A stretch of 19,661 nt of DNA, taken from the NCBI GenBank assembly GCA_005879255.1, contig VBKY01000047.1:1-19661 (forward strand), given 5' to 3'. The stretch's first letter is position 1. Every line of letters begins with the position of its first letter. The position numbers and the translations under genes were made by a program. The stretch comes from Deltaproteobacteria bacterium (GTDB taxonomy: Bacteria; Desulfobacterota_B; Binatia; UBA9968). Shown in pieces: positions 6,478 through 13,219 of this stretch. The notes beneath the pieces are model-generated. The model had not been told where the DNA came from. It was given only the letters and a program-made list of their open reading frames with translations, and did not search any database.

Positions 6478-8061
6478 TTAGGCGGCCAAGGCAGTGAGCT
6501 TTTCCGTACTGGCTTGGCGCGCTGCCAACAGCGCCGTGATGATCCGTCGTCCTTTGTCGGTCACGACATAACGATGGGTCTTGGGTACTTTGGCGATCAA
6601 ACCGTGCGCCCGCAACAACCTCAGCTTTCGTCCCATTGCGGACATCTCACGACGCTGTTGCCGTTTGTCCTGGGTTGGGGGGTAAAGCCGAGCGCGCACA
6701 TCTCGGTTGCGAAAGCCGTTGATGGCAAACTCACCGCGGTTGACGATCGCCAAAAGTTCAGCGTCAGACTCTCCCAGCACGTTGAGCGCTCGGTAACGTT
6801 GTCCGTCGCGCCGCACAGCCTGACAGACTCGGGACGCCTCTTGGGCCAGCGAGCTTTGCACATGCACGGCCGCCAGCGCAGTCAAATGTCGTTCGGTGGC
6901 CGCCCGACTCACTTCGGCGCGCCGGTTAAAGTCAGCCAGCCCACGACGCAGAATGCGCCACTGCTCTTTCCCCGCCGGCTGGTTCTCCGCACGGCGATAG
7001 ACCCTAAAGTCTTTCGGCTCGTTGATGGTCACTTCACTACGCAACACACTGCCCTTGTCGTAGAACTTCAGCGAGTTCCCGTTCAGCCAGTGTTTGACTC
7101 GTACACCCTCGACTCGGCGCCGCCGATCGGTTTTCACTTCGTCGTGGACTCCAGCCTTCCCCGACCGCCCCAAAAACCGCAGCACCTGCTCAGCCCCAAA
7201 ACTCATCACCGCGTGATGCACCAGCGCAGGATAGATCCGCTCAAGCGCCCCGCGCTCGCCAAACATCACGTCGGTGGCATATTCGCTCTGCGCCGCCGTC
7301 CAGTAGTATTCACTCTCAAACGGTCGGTTAATCTCAACGTGCAACGGATGACATTGCTCCACCAAGGGGCACAACAGGGCGCGCCAGTCGGTTCGGTGCT
7401 GCTGGTCCATCAGCGCTTGGGCCCGCTCAAGATCGGCGATCCACGGAAAACAGTTGTCCTCTCGTCGGTAACTTATCCCTGCCTCCTCCATCTGCTGTCC
7501 CAACCATTCCCGTCCGTTCACACACACTTGAATCAGATACGGGAACCAAGTCTGCAGCCGAAGGTGTAAAAATCCCAACTGCTCATGCACCCAGTAAAAA
7601 TACAGATGAACGCATTTGCCCCACTCAAGCTTAAGTTCCAGCTTCTTGGTGGCTCGGTTGCCGCGCAAAAACCATGTGTGGCACGGCTCCACACAACTGA
7701 AAATCGTGATCAGCCCCGCCTTCACCCCGTCGCGCTCTTGAATCTGGCGGGCCAGCTTCTCTTTGTCGGTGCGGCTCGATGGCAGGTACATCATCGGTCG
7801 GCTATGCTGCTCGGCCAACGCCACCGCTGCCTGACGAACGCGCCCTGTCAGCGCGCTGGCGAAGCTCTTAAACTCTTTCCACATCACCCCGGCCTGCTTA
7901 AGATATCGCTCCATCACCGGCTCATAATACAAACTGCGCAGTGTCCCTTGCAGTCGCAGCCGATCCCAGCCGTGCAGTACCCCAATCACATCGGCCCCAT
8001 GACGCTGTACGAATACCTGCCCAACCTCATGCTTCGACAAATAGTCAGTGTTTGTAGCCAT
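6478..8061 (-). CDS. 527-residue protein of unknown function with a winged-helix-like C-terminus, probably mobile-element encoded
   Basis: I do not recognise a named family with confidence. The protein is soluble, basic and rich in Arg, Trp and His. The N-terminal part has GVLHGWDRLRLQGTLRSLYY; the middle has FSCVEPCHTWFLRGNRATKK and HLYFYWVHEQLGFLHLRLQT, followed by WFPYLIQVCVNG; then comes LKFYDKGSVLRSEVTIN and an Arg-rich stretch. The last 60 or so residues (LRLLRAHGLIAKVPKTHRYV then VTDKGRRIITALLAAR) look like a winged-helix DNA-binding domain. The FYDKGSxLRxE text faintly resembles the Tyr-x-Lys and LRxE patterns of rolling-circle initiators, but no HUH pair is obvious and I see no DDE triad. 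ATG 8061 is the accepted start; a stronger ribosome-binding site (AAGGAG) serves the three-codon ATG-ATG-TAA just upstream. Confidence 0.75.
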   Translation of the reverse strand: MATNTDYLSKHEVGQVFVQRHGADVIGVLHGWDRLRLQGTLRSLYYEPVMERYLKQAGVMWKEFKSFASALTGRVRQAAVALAEQHSRPMMYLPSSRTDKEKLARQIQERDGVKAGLITIFSCVEPCHTWFLRGNRATKKLELKLEWGKCVHLYFYWVHEQLGFLHLRLQTWFPYLIQVCVNGREWLGQQMEEAGISYRREDNCFPWIADLERAQALMDQQHRTDWRALLCPLVEQCHPLHVEINRPFESEYYWTAAQSEYATDVMFGERGALERIYPALVHHAVMSFGAEQVLRFLGRSGKAGVHDEVKTDRRRRVEGVRVKHWLNGNSLKFYDKGSVLRSEVTINEPKDFRVYRRAENQPAGKEQWRILRRGLADFNRRAEVSRAATERHLTALAAVHVQSSLAQEASRVCQAVRRDGQRYRALNVLGESDAELLAIVNRGEFAINGFRNRDVRARLYPPTQDKRQQRREMSAMGRKLRLLRAHGLIAKVPKTHRYVVTDKGRRIITALLAARQASTEKLTALAA

Positions 8062-8102
8062 GACTCCACTTACATCATGGCTCTCCTTCTGTCACTTTGG
8101 TT

Positions 8103-8116
8103 GCGGCTTTTGCCGC
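8103..8116. repeat. Perfect 5-bp stem hairpin upstream of the 527-residue gene
   Basis: GCGGC and GCCGC flank a TTTT loop. It lies about 42 bases upstream of the gene's start, near the proposed right border of the insertion. It could be a leader hairpin or part of an element end; too short to decide. Confidence 0.5.
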
Positions 8117-8151
8117 GCTAGGTTCTTTGTGGTTAAAAAATTCTTCTCTTC

Positions 8152-9138
8152 TCACCCGGCGTCAGCGCGCAGCGCCGGCATGACTTCCCGCGTGAATAGG
8201 TCGAGGGACGTTTCGCAGGCTTCACGGAGAATACCCGGGACCGAGAATCGGCAGACGAGATGCTTCACGTTTAATTGGCTGCGAAACCGGTTGATTTCAT
8301 CGATACATGTTTTCGCATCGCCTAGAATAATCCGGTCGTGAGCGAGCCGCTCGATCGTGAGTTGTCCCTGAGGCCGCTTGACGACCGGATGCGGCCAGCG
8401 GAAGTACATTCTTTCAAATGCCTGAATAAAAGGGCCTCCCGCCGCGCTGATCGCCTCATTCTTACTCCACGCCACGAACACGTAGCGAAACAAAGCAACC
8501 TGACCCTCGCCTCTGCCATTCTCCGCGCACGCTTTTCGATACATCCGTGCGCAGGGTGCAATCTCGTCGAGATTGGCCGACGGCCCGACGAACCAGGCGT
8601 CGCCCAGACGCGCGGCTCGGCGAAGCGCCGGCTCGGCCCACGCGCCAAACCAGATGGGCGGTCGTGGCCGCTGCACCGGACGGGGCGCGACCGTGGCATT
8701 GTCCACCCGGTAATGCCTGCCCTGATGGGTGACATTCTCTTCCGTCCAGAGGCGGTGCAGAAGCGCAGCGCTCTCCTCCAATTTGCTGCCGCGGTCCTTG
8801 AGCGAATAACCGAAGGCGGCGAATTCCTCCGGCGCGTAGCCGGCGCCTATTCCCAAAATCAACCGACCGCCGGAGATTATGTCGACCATCGCGCCTTCTT
8901 CGGCAACCATCACGGGATGGTAAAGCGGCAGCAAAAGAACTCCCGTACCCAACTGCATGCGCCGTGTCCGGCTCGCGATGGCGGCGAGTCCGATCAGTGG
9001 CGCCGGATGTAGAATGGGATTGTTGTGGTGCTCGCCAAGCCAGACCGAGTCGAATCCAGCCGCCTCCGCTCGCTCGCATTCTCGCAGGGTTTCCTCAAAG
9101 CTCGCTTGTCCTTGGAGCGGGCTCAGCCCGATTTTCAT
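8152..9138 (-). CDS. LLM-class flavin-dependent oxidoreductase (bacterial luciferase-like TIM barrel)
   Basis: This 328-residue enzyme belongs to the luciferase-like monooxygenase superfamily, cytosolic TIM barrels that use FMNH2 or F420. The first strand and helix read MKIGLSPLQGQASFEETLRE and the active-site stretch is AAGFDSVWLGEHHNN. Then come RTRRMQLGTGVLLLPLYHPV, GGRLILGIGAGYAPEEFAAFG and RPRPPIWFGAWAEPALRRAA, each typical of the group. The length is usual. The start ATG 9138 has only a weak upstream AGGGA. F420 or FMN use cannot be decided here. It is divergent from the SBP gene at 9499 and separated by 360 bp. Members near UbiD and VOC genes often oxidise small organics, but no substrate can be assigned. 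Confidence 0.93.
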   Translation of the reverse strand: MKIGLSPLQGQASFEETLRECERAEAAGFDSVWLGEHHNNPILHPAPLIGLAAIASRTRRMQLGTGVLLLPLYHPVMVAEEGAMVDIISGGRLILGIGAGYAPEEFAAFGYSLKDRGSKLEESAALLHRLWTEENVTHQGRHYRVDNATVAPRPVQRPRPPIWFGAWAEPALRRAARLGDAWFVGPSANLDEIAPCARMYRKACAENGRGEGQVALFRYVFVAWSKNEAISAAGGPFIQAFERMYFRWPHPVVKRPQGQLTIERLAHDRIILGDAKTCIDEINRFRSQLNVKHLVCRFSVPGILREACETSLDLFTREVMPALRADAG

Positions 9139-9498
9139 AGCGCGATCCCTGTTGATCCCTTTTCCGTTTTCATAATTGCGCTTTCATCTTTCTCGGCGAG
9201 CTCGCGCTCGTGATCATGCGTCTGTGCTTACCATAGTCAGCGAAAGCGTCACAACACCGACGATCTCAAACGATTTTTGAACGGTGTAAGCGACGTCGTC
9301 CTGACTACCGGATTAAATCTTTGCTTGTTCCACGGCTTGAAGAGTGCTACAAGCCCTCGCATTAGAGCAACCGATAAGACTTCCAGGTAGTGGTTTAAGT
9401 TGATTTCAACGAATCGTCAATGTAGGGGCAGACCTCTGTGTCTGCCCTCTGAGACTTTTCGAGATGTTTCACGCAAACAGCAGATAAAGGAAAATAGC
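9139..9498. other. Divergent intergenic region, 360 bp
   Basis: This spacer lies between two divergently transcribed genes and should hold both promoters, but I see no convincing -35/-10 pair. A 12-codon open frame (9135-9173, - strand) ends in an ATGA overlap with the monooxygenase start. The hairpin at 9426-9447 is listed separately. The in-frame extension of the SBP gene up to 9400 runs through that hairpin and is not coding. Confidence 0.6.
9426..9447. repeat. Perfect 8-bp hairpin with GGGCAGAC arms
   Basis: GGGCAGAC (9426-9433) and GTCTGCCC (9440-9447) pair perfectly around a six-base loop, 52 bases before the SBP start. The sequence resembles dispersed GTAGGGGCAGAC-type intergenic repeats. 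No T-run follows, so it is not a standard terminator. Confidence 0.7.
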
Positions 9499-10614
9499 AT
9501 GGTGAAAAAAAATCTATTACTGTCTCTTCTCTCCGTGGTGTTTACCCTAACGTTGACACACGAACTCGCGATCGCTCAGGCGCGATCCGAAAGCGATCCC
9601 CGCTTCGAAAAACTGGCGAAAGAGTTCTACCCCAAGGCGAAACAGGAAGGGGCGCTGGTCGTCTACACGGTTTGGGACGTAGATCATATCCGCTCGCTAT
9701 CGGAAGCTTTCAGCAAACGCTTTCCCGGCATCAATACTTCCTATTGGCAGGCGACGAGATCGGAAGTCACGACGCGGACATTGACCGAATACCAAGGCAA
9801 TCAAGCGAGCGTCGATGTGATTCTTACCGAAGCGCCGCTGGTTCTTCACAACGCCGGCGCCACGGAAGCTTACCCAACCGTGCAGGCTAATTCTTTGTTC
9901 GTGCATGATCCTATCGCTCCAGTGGTTAGCCTGCAGATTCAAGCGCTTGCGTACAACACTAAGAAACTGAAGCGCGCAGAGGCGCCGAAAAGCTGGGAAG
10001 ATGTGACGAATCCAAAATACAAAGGGATCGTGGCATTGGACGACCCCATGAGAGCAGGTCCGCTGAGTTCCATGCTCGCCGCCTTTAAGGATGATTGGAA
10101 GGACGACGCGCGCTGGGCAAATTTCATCAAGGGGCTGAAATCTCTCAACGTGTCGATTCATAAAAGCACCAGCGCCATGTTTCGTCTGGTCGTCGCCGGC
10201 GAATACTCCATCGTGATGCCGGCGCTGTTGCACGACGTCGTCCGCGAAAAGGAGATCGGCAGTCCGATCGATTTTGTCCGAGGCGCCCTCCCGGTGGTCT
10301 CGCCGCAACAGGCGGCGATCTATGTTAAAGCGCCTCATCCGACGGCCGCCAAGCTCTTTGCCGAATGGCTGATATCGCCCGGAGGGCAAGCGGCGATTGA
10401 CGCGGTAGGTAGAGCGAGTGCCCGGAAGGGATTCAAATCCAAGACTTCAATCGAAAATGCATGGGGCGCGAACACTAAACCAATCGTGGTTTCGAATAAG
10501 TCCTATATCGAGGATGCGCGGAAAGTGGCTGGATACCGCCGTCAAACCGGTGTGGGAGAACTAGTGAACTGTGACATTCAAATAGCGTCCGTCGTTCATG
10601 GTTCGAGAATCTAA
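9499..10614 (+). CDS. Exported ABC-type solute-binding protein, family 1 (iron(III)/AfuA-like), orphan
   Basis: The 371-residue product has a signal peptide (MVKKNLLLSLLSVVFTLTLT) with a cleavage site after AIA at about residue 26. The mature protein has the layout of periplasmic family-1 binding proteins: a first lobe beginning AKQEGALVVYTVWDVDHIRS, a hinge with DVILTEAP, LAYNTKKLKRAEAPKSWEDV followed by TNPKYKGIVALDDP, and late in the protein KAPHPTAAKLFAEWLISPGG. ATG 9499 has an AAAGGAAA ribosome-binding site. There is no permease or ATPase next to it. The last 25 or so residues do not look like the family; a one-base shift near 10525 gives the alternative ending WLDTAVKPVWEN with a stop at 10562-10564, so a frameshift close to the end is possible. 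Ligand unknown; iron is not proven. Confidence 0.9.
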   Translation: MVKKNLLLSLLSVVFTLTLTHELAIAQARSESDPRFEKLAKEFYPKAKQEGALVVYTVWDVDHIRSLSEAFSKRFPGINTSYWQATRSEVTTRTLTEYQGNQASVDVILTEAPLVLHNAGATEAYPTVQANSLFVHDPIAPVVSLQIQALAYNTKKLKRAEAPKSWEDVTNPKYKGIVALDDPMRAGPLSSMLAAFKDDWKDDARWANFIKGLKSLNVSIHKSTSAMFRLVVAGEYSIVMPALLHDVVREKEIGSPIDFVRGALPVVSPQQAAIYVKAPHPTAAKLFAEWLISPGGQAAIDAVGRASARKGFKSKTSIENAWGANTKPIVVSNKSYIEDARKVAGYRRQTGVGELVNCDIQIASVVHGSRI

Positions 10615-10674
10615 GCACGAGCGGTTATTCCTTGGTGCGTTCGCCCTGAGCTCCGTCCAAGGGTCTACAAAAGA

Positions 10675-11829
10675 TTAGAAGCCGAATGAACCGAAATAGC
10701 GAGTCTTCAATATCTCCGCTGCGCGCGCTAGTTCGCTCAGTTTGGCCTCGGCGAGGCGAGAGGAGCAAACCGGGTTGTCGGCAAATGTTGCAAAGCCGCA
10801 GTCGGGGTTGAGGAAAATACGATCAGCGCCGAAAAGGTCCGCGGCCTTTTTTGCCTTTCCAACGATCTCTTCCACAGACTCGACAATCTCTGTTTTTGGA
10901 TTGACGACGCCAATGCCGATACGTCGATCCTGGGGAAGCTCTTTCAGCGCCTCGATCTCGCCGGCGCGCTGCGTGCAGAGCTCCAATAAATAATTTCCCA
11001 CTTTGACGGCCTTGAGCAGGGGTACGAGCGGACGGTAATCGCCGCTCAAGGCAGCGCTTTCGTCGCGCGTCCAATTGCCCCGGCATATGTGAATGGCCGT
11101 CCGCTCCAAGGGCGCGCCGTCCACGACCTGATTGATAAGTTCCCGCGCGAAGGCAAGCTCATGTTCCGCGCTGCCTTTCTCGCTGAGCGCGCCGCACATA
11201 AAACTACGGCTGTTTTTGGCGCCCGTAAAGACGACCTCAGTCAACACCGGCTCATCAAACTGAACCAAAGCCGCACCGGCCGATAGCAGATCGTGAAGCT
11301 CTTCGCGCAGGATCTGCACGATGTCCGCGGCCAGCTCCTCGCGACTGCGGTAGGCTTTGTCGCTAATGCATTCCATCCACATGATCCGCGTGAGGAGGTA
11401 AGGTCCCGGTAGAGCGATTTTTACCGGCTTGTCGGTAAGGCCCCGGACAAATTCAAGCTCATGCGCGGCGATGGGCCTTGCTCTTTTCAGCTTACCGAAA
11501 ACCGCGGGGTGGCGGACTTCGCTGGCCGGCACATCCAACGATAGCAGTTCTTTCTCGAACTTCTCCGGATCATCGACCAGCGGCAGAAGATCCGTGAGCG
11601 GAATGAGCTGGCAGTTTTCCAGCAGCCCGCCGACAAAACTCGCGTAGTTGTCGCGCCGCTGCTCGCCGTCGGTCACAACATCCACCGCCGATCGCAGTTG
11701 CGCCTCGACGGCAAGCCGCACGGCGTCATCGGCGGTAGCCTGGAACTCTTCCTCGCCCAGCCGCCCTTCGATATGTTCGTGCATGGCTTGGAGCATCCAG
11801 CGCGGTCGCGGCCAGCTGCCGATTCCCAT
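10675..11829 (-). CDS. Stand-alone MetE-type methyltransferase (cobalamin-independent methionine synthase II family)
   Basis: This 384-residue protein matches only the C-terminal catalytic half of cobalamin-independent methionine synthase, a zinc enzyme that activates a thiol for methyl transfer. The zinc-site motifs are visible: H247-x-C249 in AIHICRGNW and C344 in FLNPDCGFATFADNP, with LELCTQRAGEIEAL between. The N-terminus begins at GIGSWPRPRW, the substrate-loop motif. The N-terminal homology continues for a few residues upstream of ATG 11829 (SV just before it), and a TAG at 11857-11859 limits the extension, so the start might be a rare ATT at 11856. Half-size MetE proteins can use methyl donors other than methyl-folate, and some act on other thiols. 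It lies 75 bp after the TusA/DsrE cassette, suggesting a sulfur link (inference). Confidence 0.9.
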   Translation of the reverse strand: MGIGSWPRPRWMLQAMHEHIEGRLGEEEFQATADDAVRLAVEAQLRSAVDVVTDGEQRRDNYASFVGGLLENCQLIPLTDLLPLVDDPEKFEKELLSLDVPASEVRHPAVFGKLKRARPIAAHELEFVRGLTDKPVKIALPGPYLLTRIMWMECISDKAYRSREELAADIVQILREELHDLLSAGAALVQFDEPVLTEVVFTGAKNSRSFMCGALSEKGSAEHELAFARELINQVVDGAPLERTAIHICRGNWTRDESAALSGDYRPLVPLLKAVKVGNYLLELCTQRAGEIEALKELPQDRRIGIGVVNPKTEIVESVEEIVGKAKKAADLFGADRIFLNPDCGFATFADNPVCSSRLAEAKLSELARAAEILKTRYFGSFGF

Positions 11830-11904
11830 TACTGAAAGCGGCGCTATTTCAGGAATCTACTCCGGTTTCGACGGCCGCGCAGAAACCGTCGTCCCTTCTA
11901 TCCT

Positions 11905-12216
11905 TCACTCTTCGCCGGACTTGGGCTGGGAAGGCGGCGGTGACTCCATCTTCTCGGCCAGCGATCCCTTGCAGATCAAAAACCTCCAGGTGCCTGCGTT
12001 GCGGCTCCATGAAATCAGCTCGTTGCCGGTTAACCGGCACCAGGACGGCAGATCCTGCTCAACCGACATCTCGGTTGACCGAACCTCCAGCACCTGCCCT
12101 CGAGCGAGAGGATCGATGTGTTTGCGAATGAGCAGCAGCAGACCGCTCCCGCAGTCGAGATCGCCACCGTCGAAGCTTACGTCAGGCAGATGGGAGTGTC
12201 GGGCGGTTTCATCCAT
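11905..12216 (-). CDS. TusA-like sulfur carrier protein
   Basis: The 103-residue protein holds a TusA/SirA-type domain, a small alpha-beta fold that carries a persulfide on one cysteine. The core is GGDLDCGSGLLLLIRKHIDP, then GQVLEVRSTEMSVEQDLPSW and CRLTGNELISW. The sulfur-carrying cysteine is present, but the usual CPxP is replaced by CGSG. The stretch DLPSWCRLTGN carries a second conserved cysteine. The C-terminal 25 residues (KMESPPPSQPKSGEE) look disordered. It starts 13 bp after the DsrE-like gene, with a poor ribosome-binding site (GGGAAG), so coupling to that gene is likely. It closely resembles the C-terminal domain of the fusion protein at 12597-13205, so the two may be paralogues. 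Confidence 0.85.
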   Translation of the reverse strand: MDETARHSHLPDVSFDGGDLDCGSGLLLLIRKHIDPLARGQVLEVRSTEMSVEQDLPSWCRLTGNELISWSRNAGTWRFLICKGSLAEKMESPPPSQPKSGEE

Positions 12217-12229
12217 CCCAAACTTCCCA

Positions 12230-12592
12230 TCAGTACGTGATGCATGGAGAACCGTCGCTTAAAAATTCCACGAGCTTGGCGCCGCCGACGATTGTGGCCC
12301 CGCCGATAAGTTTTCCCTCGTCGAGCTTCCGACGTTTAAAACACGGCGAGCAGACGTAGACCAGGCCGCCCGCCTTGACAAAATTTTCCATGAGCTCCTT
12401 CAGCGGCGCAAAGCCTTCCTCGCGGATATCGTCCGCGTAGCCCTGCTGGGAAAGCTGCACCGCCTCCGTGCTCAAGAAAACTAACGTCTGCTTGTCCGAC
12501 GCCACCGCGGCATTGGCAACGACAAAGGCAACCGTCGCCTTGTCGGGATCGTTTTTCGCGGACGTCAGGCTGACACAAAATTTACCGGCCAT
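12230..12592 (-). CDS. DsrE-family sulfur-transfer-like protein
   Basis: This 120-residue protein reads as a DsrE/DsrF-like fold: a beta strand FCVSLTSAKNDPDKATVAFV, then ANAAVASDKQTLVFLSTEAV, GFAPLKELMENFVKAGGLVY, VCSPCFKRR and IVGGAKLVEFLSDGSPCITY. The CSPC pair sits where DsrE-type proteins have their active cysteine. Proteins of this fold accept or pass sulfur from partners such as TusA; both neighbours carry TusA domains, which strongly supports a shared relay. I chose ATG 12592 because AAGGAGGA (12601-12608) lies 8 bases upstream; the frame is open to 12616 but that part overlaps the upstream gene's end. The ribosome-binding site lies inside the upstream gene. Confidence 0.88.
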   Translation of the reverse strand: MAGKFCVSLTSAKNDPDKATVAFVVANAAVASDKQTLVFLSTEAVQLSQQGYADDIREEGFAPLKELMENFVKAGGLVYVCSPCFKRRKLDEGKLIGGATIVGGAKLVEFLSDGSPCITY

Positions 12593-12596
12593 AATT

Positions 12597-13205
12597 TCAA
12601 TCCTCCTTACGTTCAATCCAATATTGTGGGTGTTCCGCGTTGAGAAGTGTGTGTCCGGTCAGGCGGCACCACGCCGGGATATCTTCCCGGGCGCCGGGAT
12701 CGGTCGCCGTGATCCGCAATATCTGTCGTGGTTTCATCTTCCGCAGGCGCAAGCGCAGCTCCAGGACGAGATCCCCGCATGACATATCGCCGGCGTCCCA
12801 TGCTTCGCTCTCGGCTGGCTCGGACGCTTCGTCGAGTGTCTCGGCTCCAAGTAGCCGCCGCTCGCCAGACTTCCGCGGGTAAGGCCAAAGACATCCGGGA
12901 AGGTCGGCCGGAGCGTAATTTTCCTCGCGATTGGCCCATGCCCATCCGGCGCGGTGACAGGGCCGATGCAAAATGAAAGACCATAGCTCGTCGCGCATCT
13001 GCACGGGGTCCCGCTCAAACTCAGCCGCAAGGCATGAGCAGCACAGGGGAGCATTCTTGAAACCCATGCTTAGGCTAAACAGCGCTTCGTGATGGCAGAG
13101 CGCGGATTCGCAGCGCTTGCAGGCGCGTCCGCGCAGACCCTGGAGATCGGCAAGCAATTTGATCGTCCGCTCGATTTCGTCGGACAGCGCTTTTCGCTCG
13201 TCCAC
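12597..13205 (-). CDS. Cysteine-rich domain fused to a C-terminal TusA-like domain
   Basis: This 202-residue protein has two parts. The N-terminal 110 residues are rich in cysteine and histidine: C29 and C32 (CKRC), C37-H38-H39, C55-C56-x-C58, C83-H84 and C105, which suggests a metal site, probably zinc. Residues 137-202 form a TusA-like domain: WDAGDMSCGDLVLELRLRLR with its carrier cysteine C144, then REDIPAWCRLTGHTLLNAE. As in the neighbour, CG replaces the usual CP. The start is GTG 13205 with GAGGAA upstream, 14 bp after the transglutaminase gene. Its stop is 4 bp before the DsrE-like gene. The role of the Cys-rich part is unknown; it might dock a partner or receive sulfur. Confidence 0.85.
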   Translation of the reverse strand: MDERKALSDEIERTIKLLADLQGLRGRACKRCESALCHHEALFSLSMGFKNAPLCCSCLAAEFERDPVQMRDELWSFILHRPCHRAGWAWANREENYAPADLPGCLWPYPRKSGERRLLGAETLDEASEPAESEAWDAGDMSCGDLVLELRLRLRKMKPRQILRITATDPGAREDIPAWCRLTGHTLLNAEHPQYWIERKED

Positions 13206-13219
13206 GGCGGTGTTCCTCG

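Larger units (their letters stand above)
6441..8122 (-). mobile_element. Candidate insertion of about 1.7 kb carrying one gene
   Basis: The 12-base arm TTAACCACAAAG (6335-6346) and its partner CTTTGTGGTTAA (8125-8136) look like the two ends of an intergenic hairpin. Its right half, TTGTGACCTTTGTAC, is cut off at about 6440 and resumes at about 8123 with TTCTTTGTGGTTAA. Everything between is one gene with short flanks. I cannot find convincing terminal inverted repeats or a target duplication longer than two bases, so the exact borders are uncertain. The alternative is that the 12-base arms are themselves the element's termini, giving 6335-8136. Confidence 0.45.

Noticed and set aside
6445..8121. 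Long + strand open frames of 374 and 178 codons
   Set aside because: They are antisense to the 527-residue gene, are rich in Arg, Pro, His and Gln as expected for shadows of a GC-rich gene, and have no recognisable motif or ribosome-binding site.
9400..9498. N-terminal extension of the orphan SBP
   Set aside because: It runs through the 9426-9447 hairpin and would bury the signal peptide; ATG 9499 has a ribosome-binding site.
10631..10665. Bidirectional terminator between the convergent SBP and MetE-type genes
   Set aside because: CCTTGG and CCAAGG could pair, but the stem is only six bases with a loop of over 20 and no T-run; too weak to call.
12468..12976. + strand open frames over the TusA/DsrE genes
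   Set aside because: They are shadows of clearly recognisable - strand genes and lack any domain signal.
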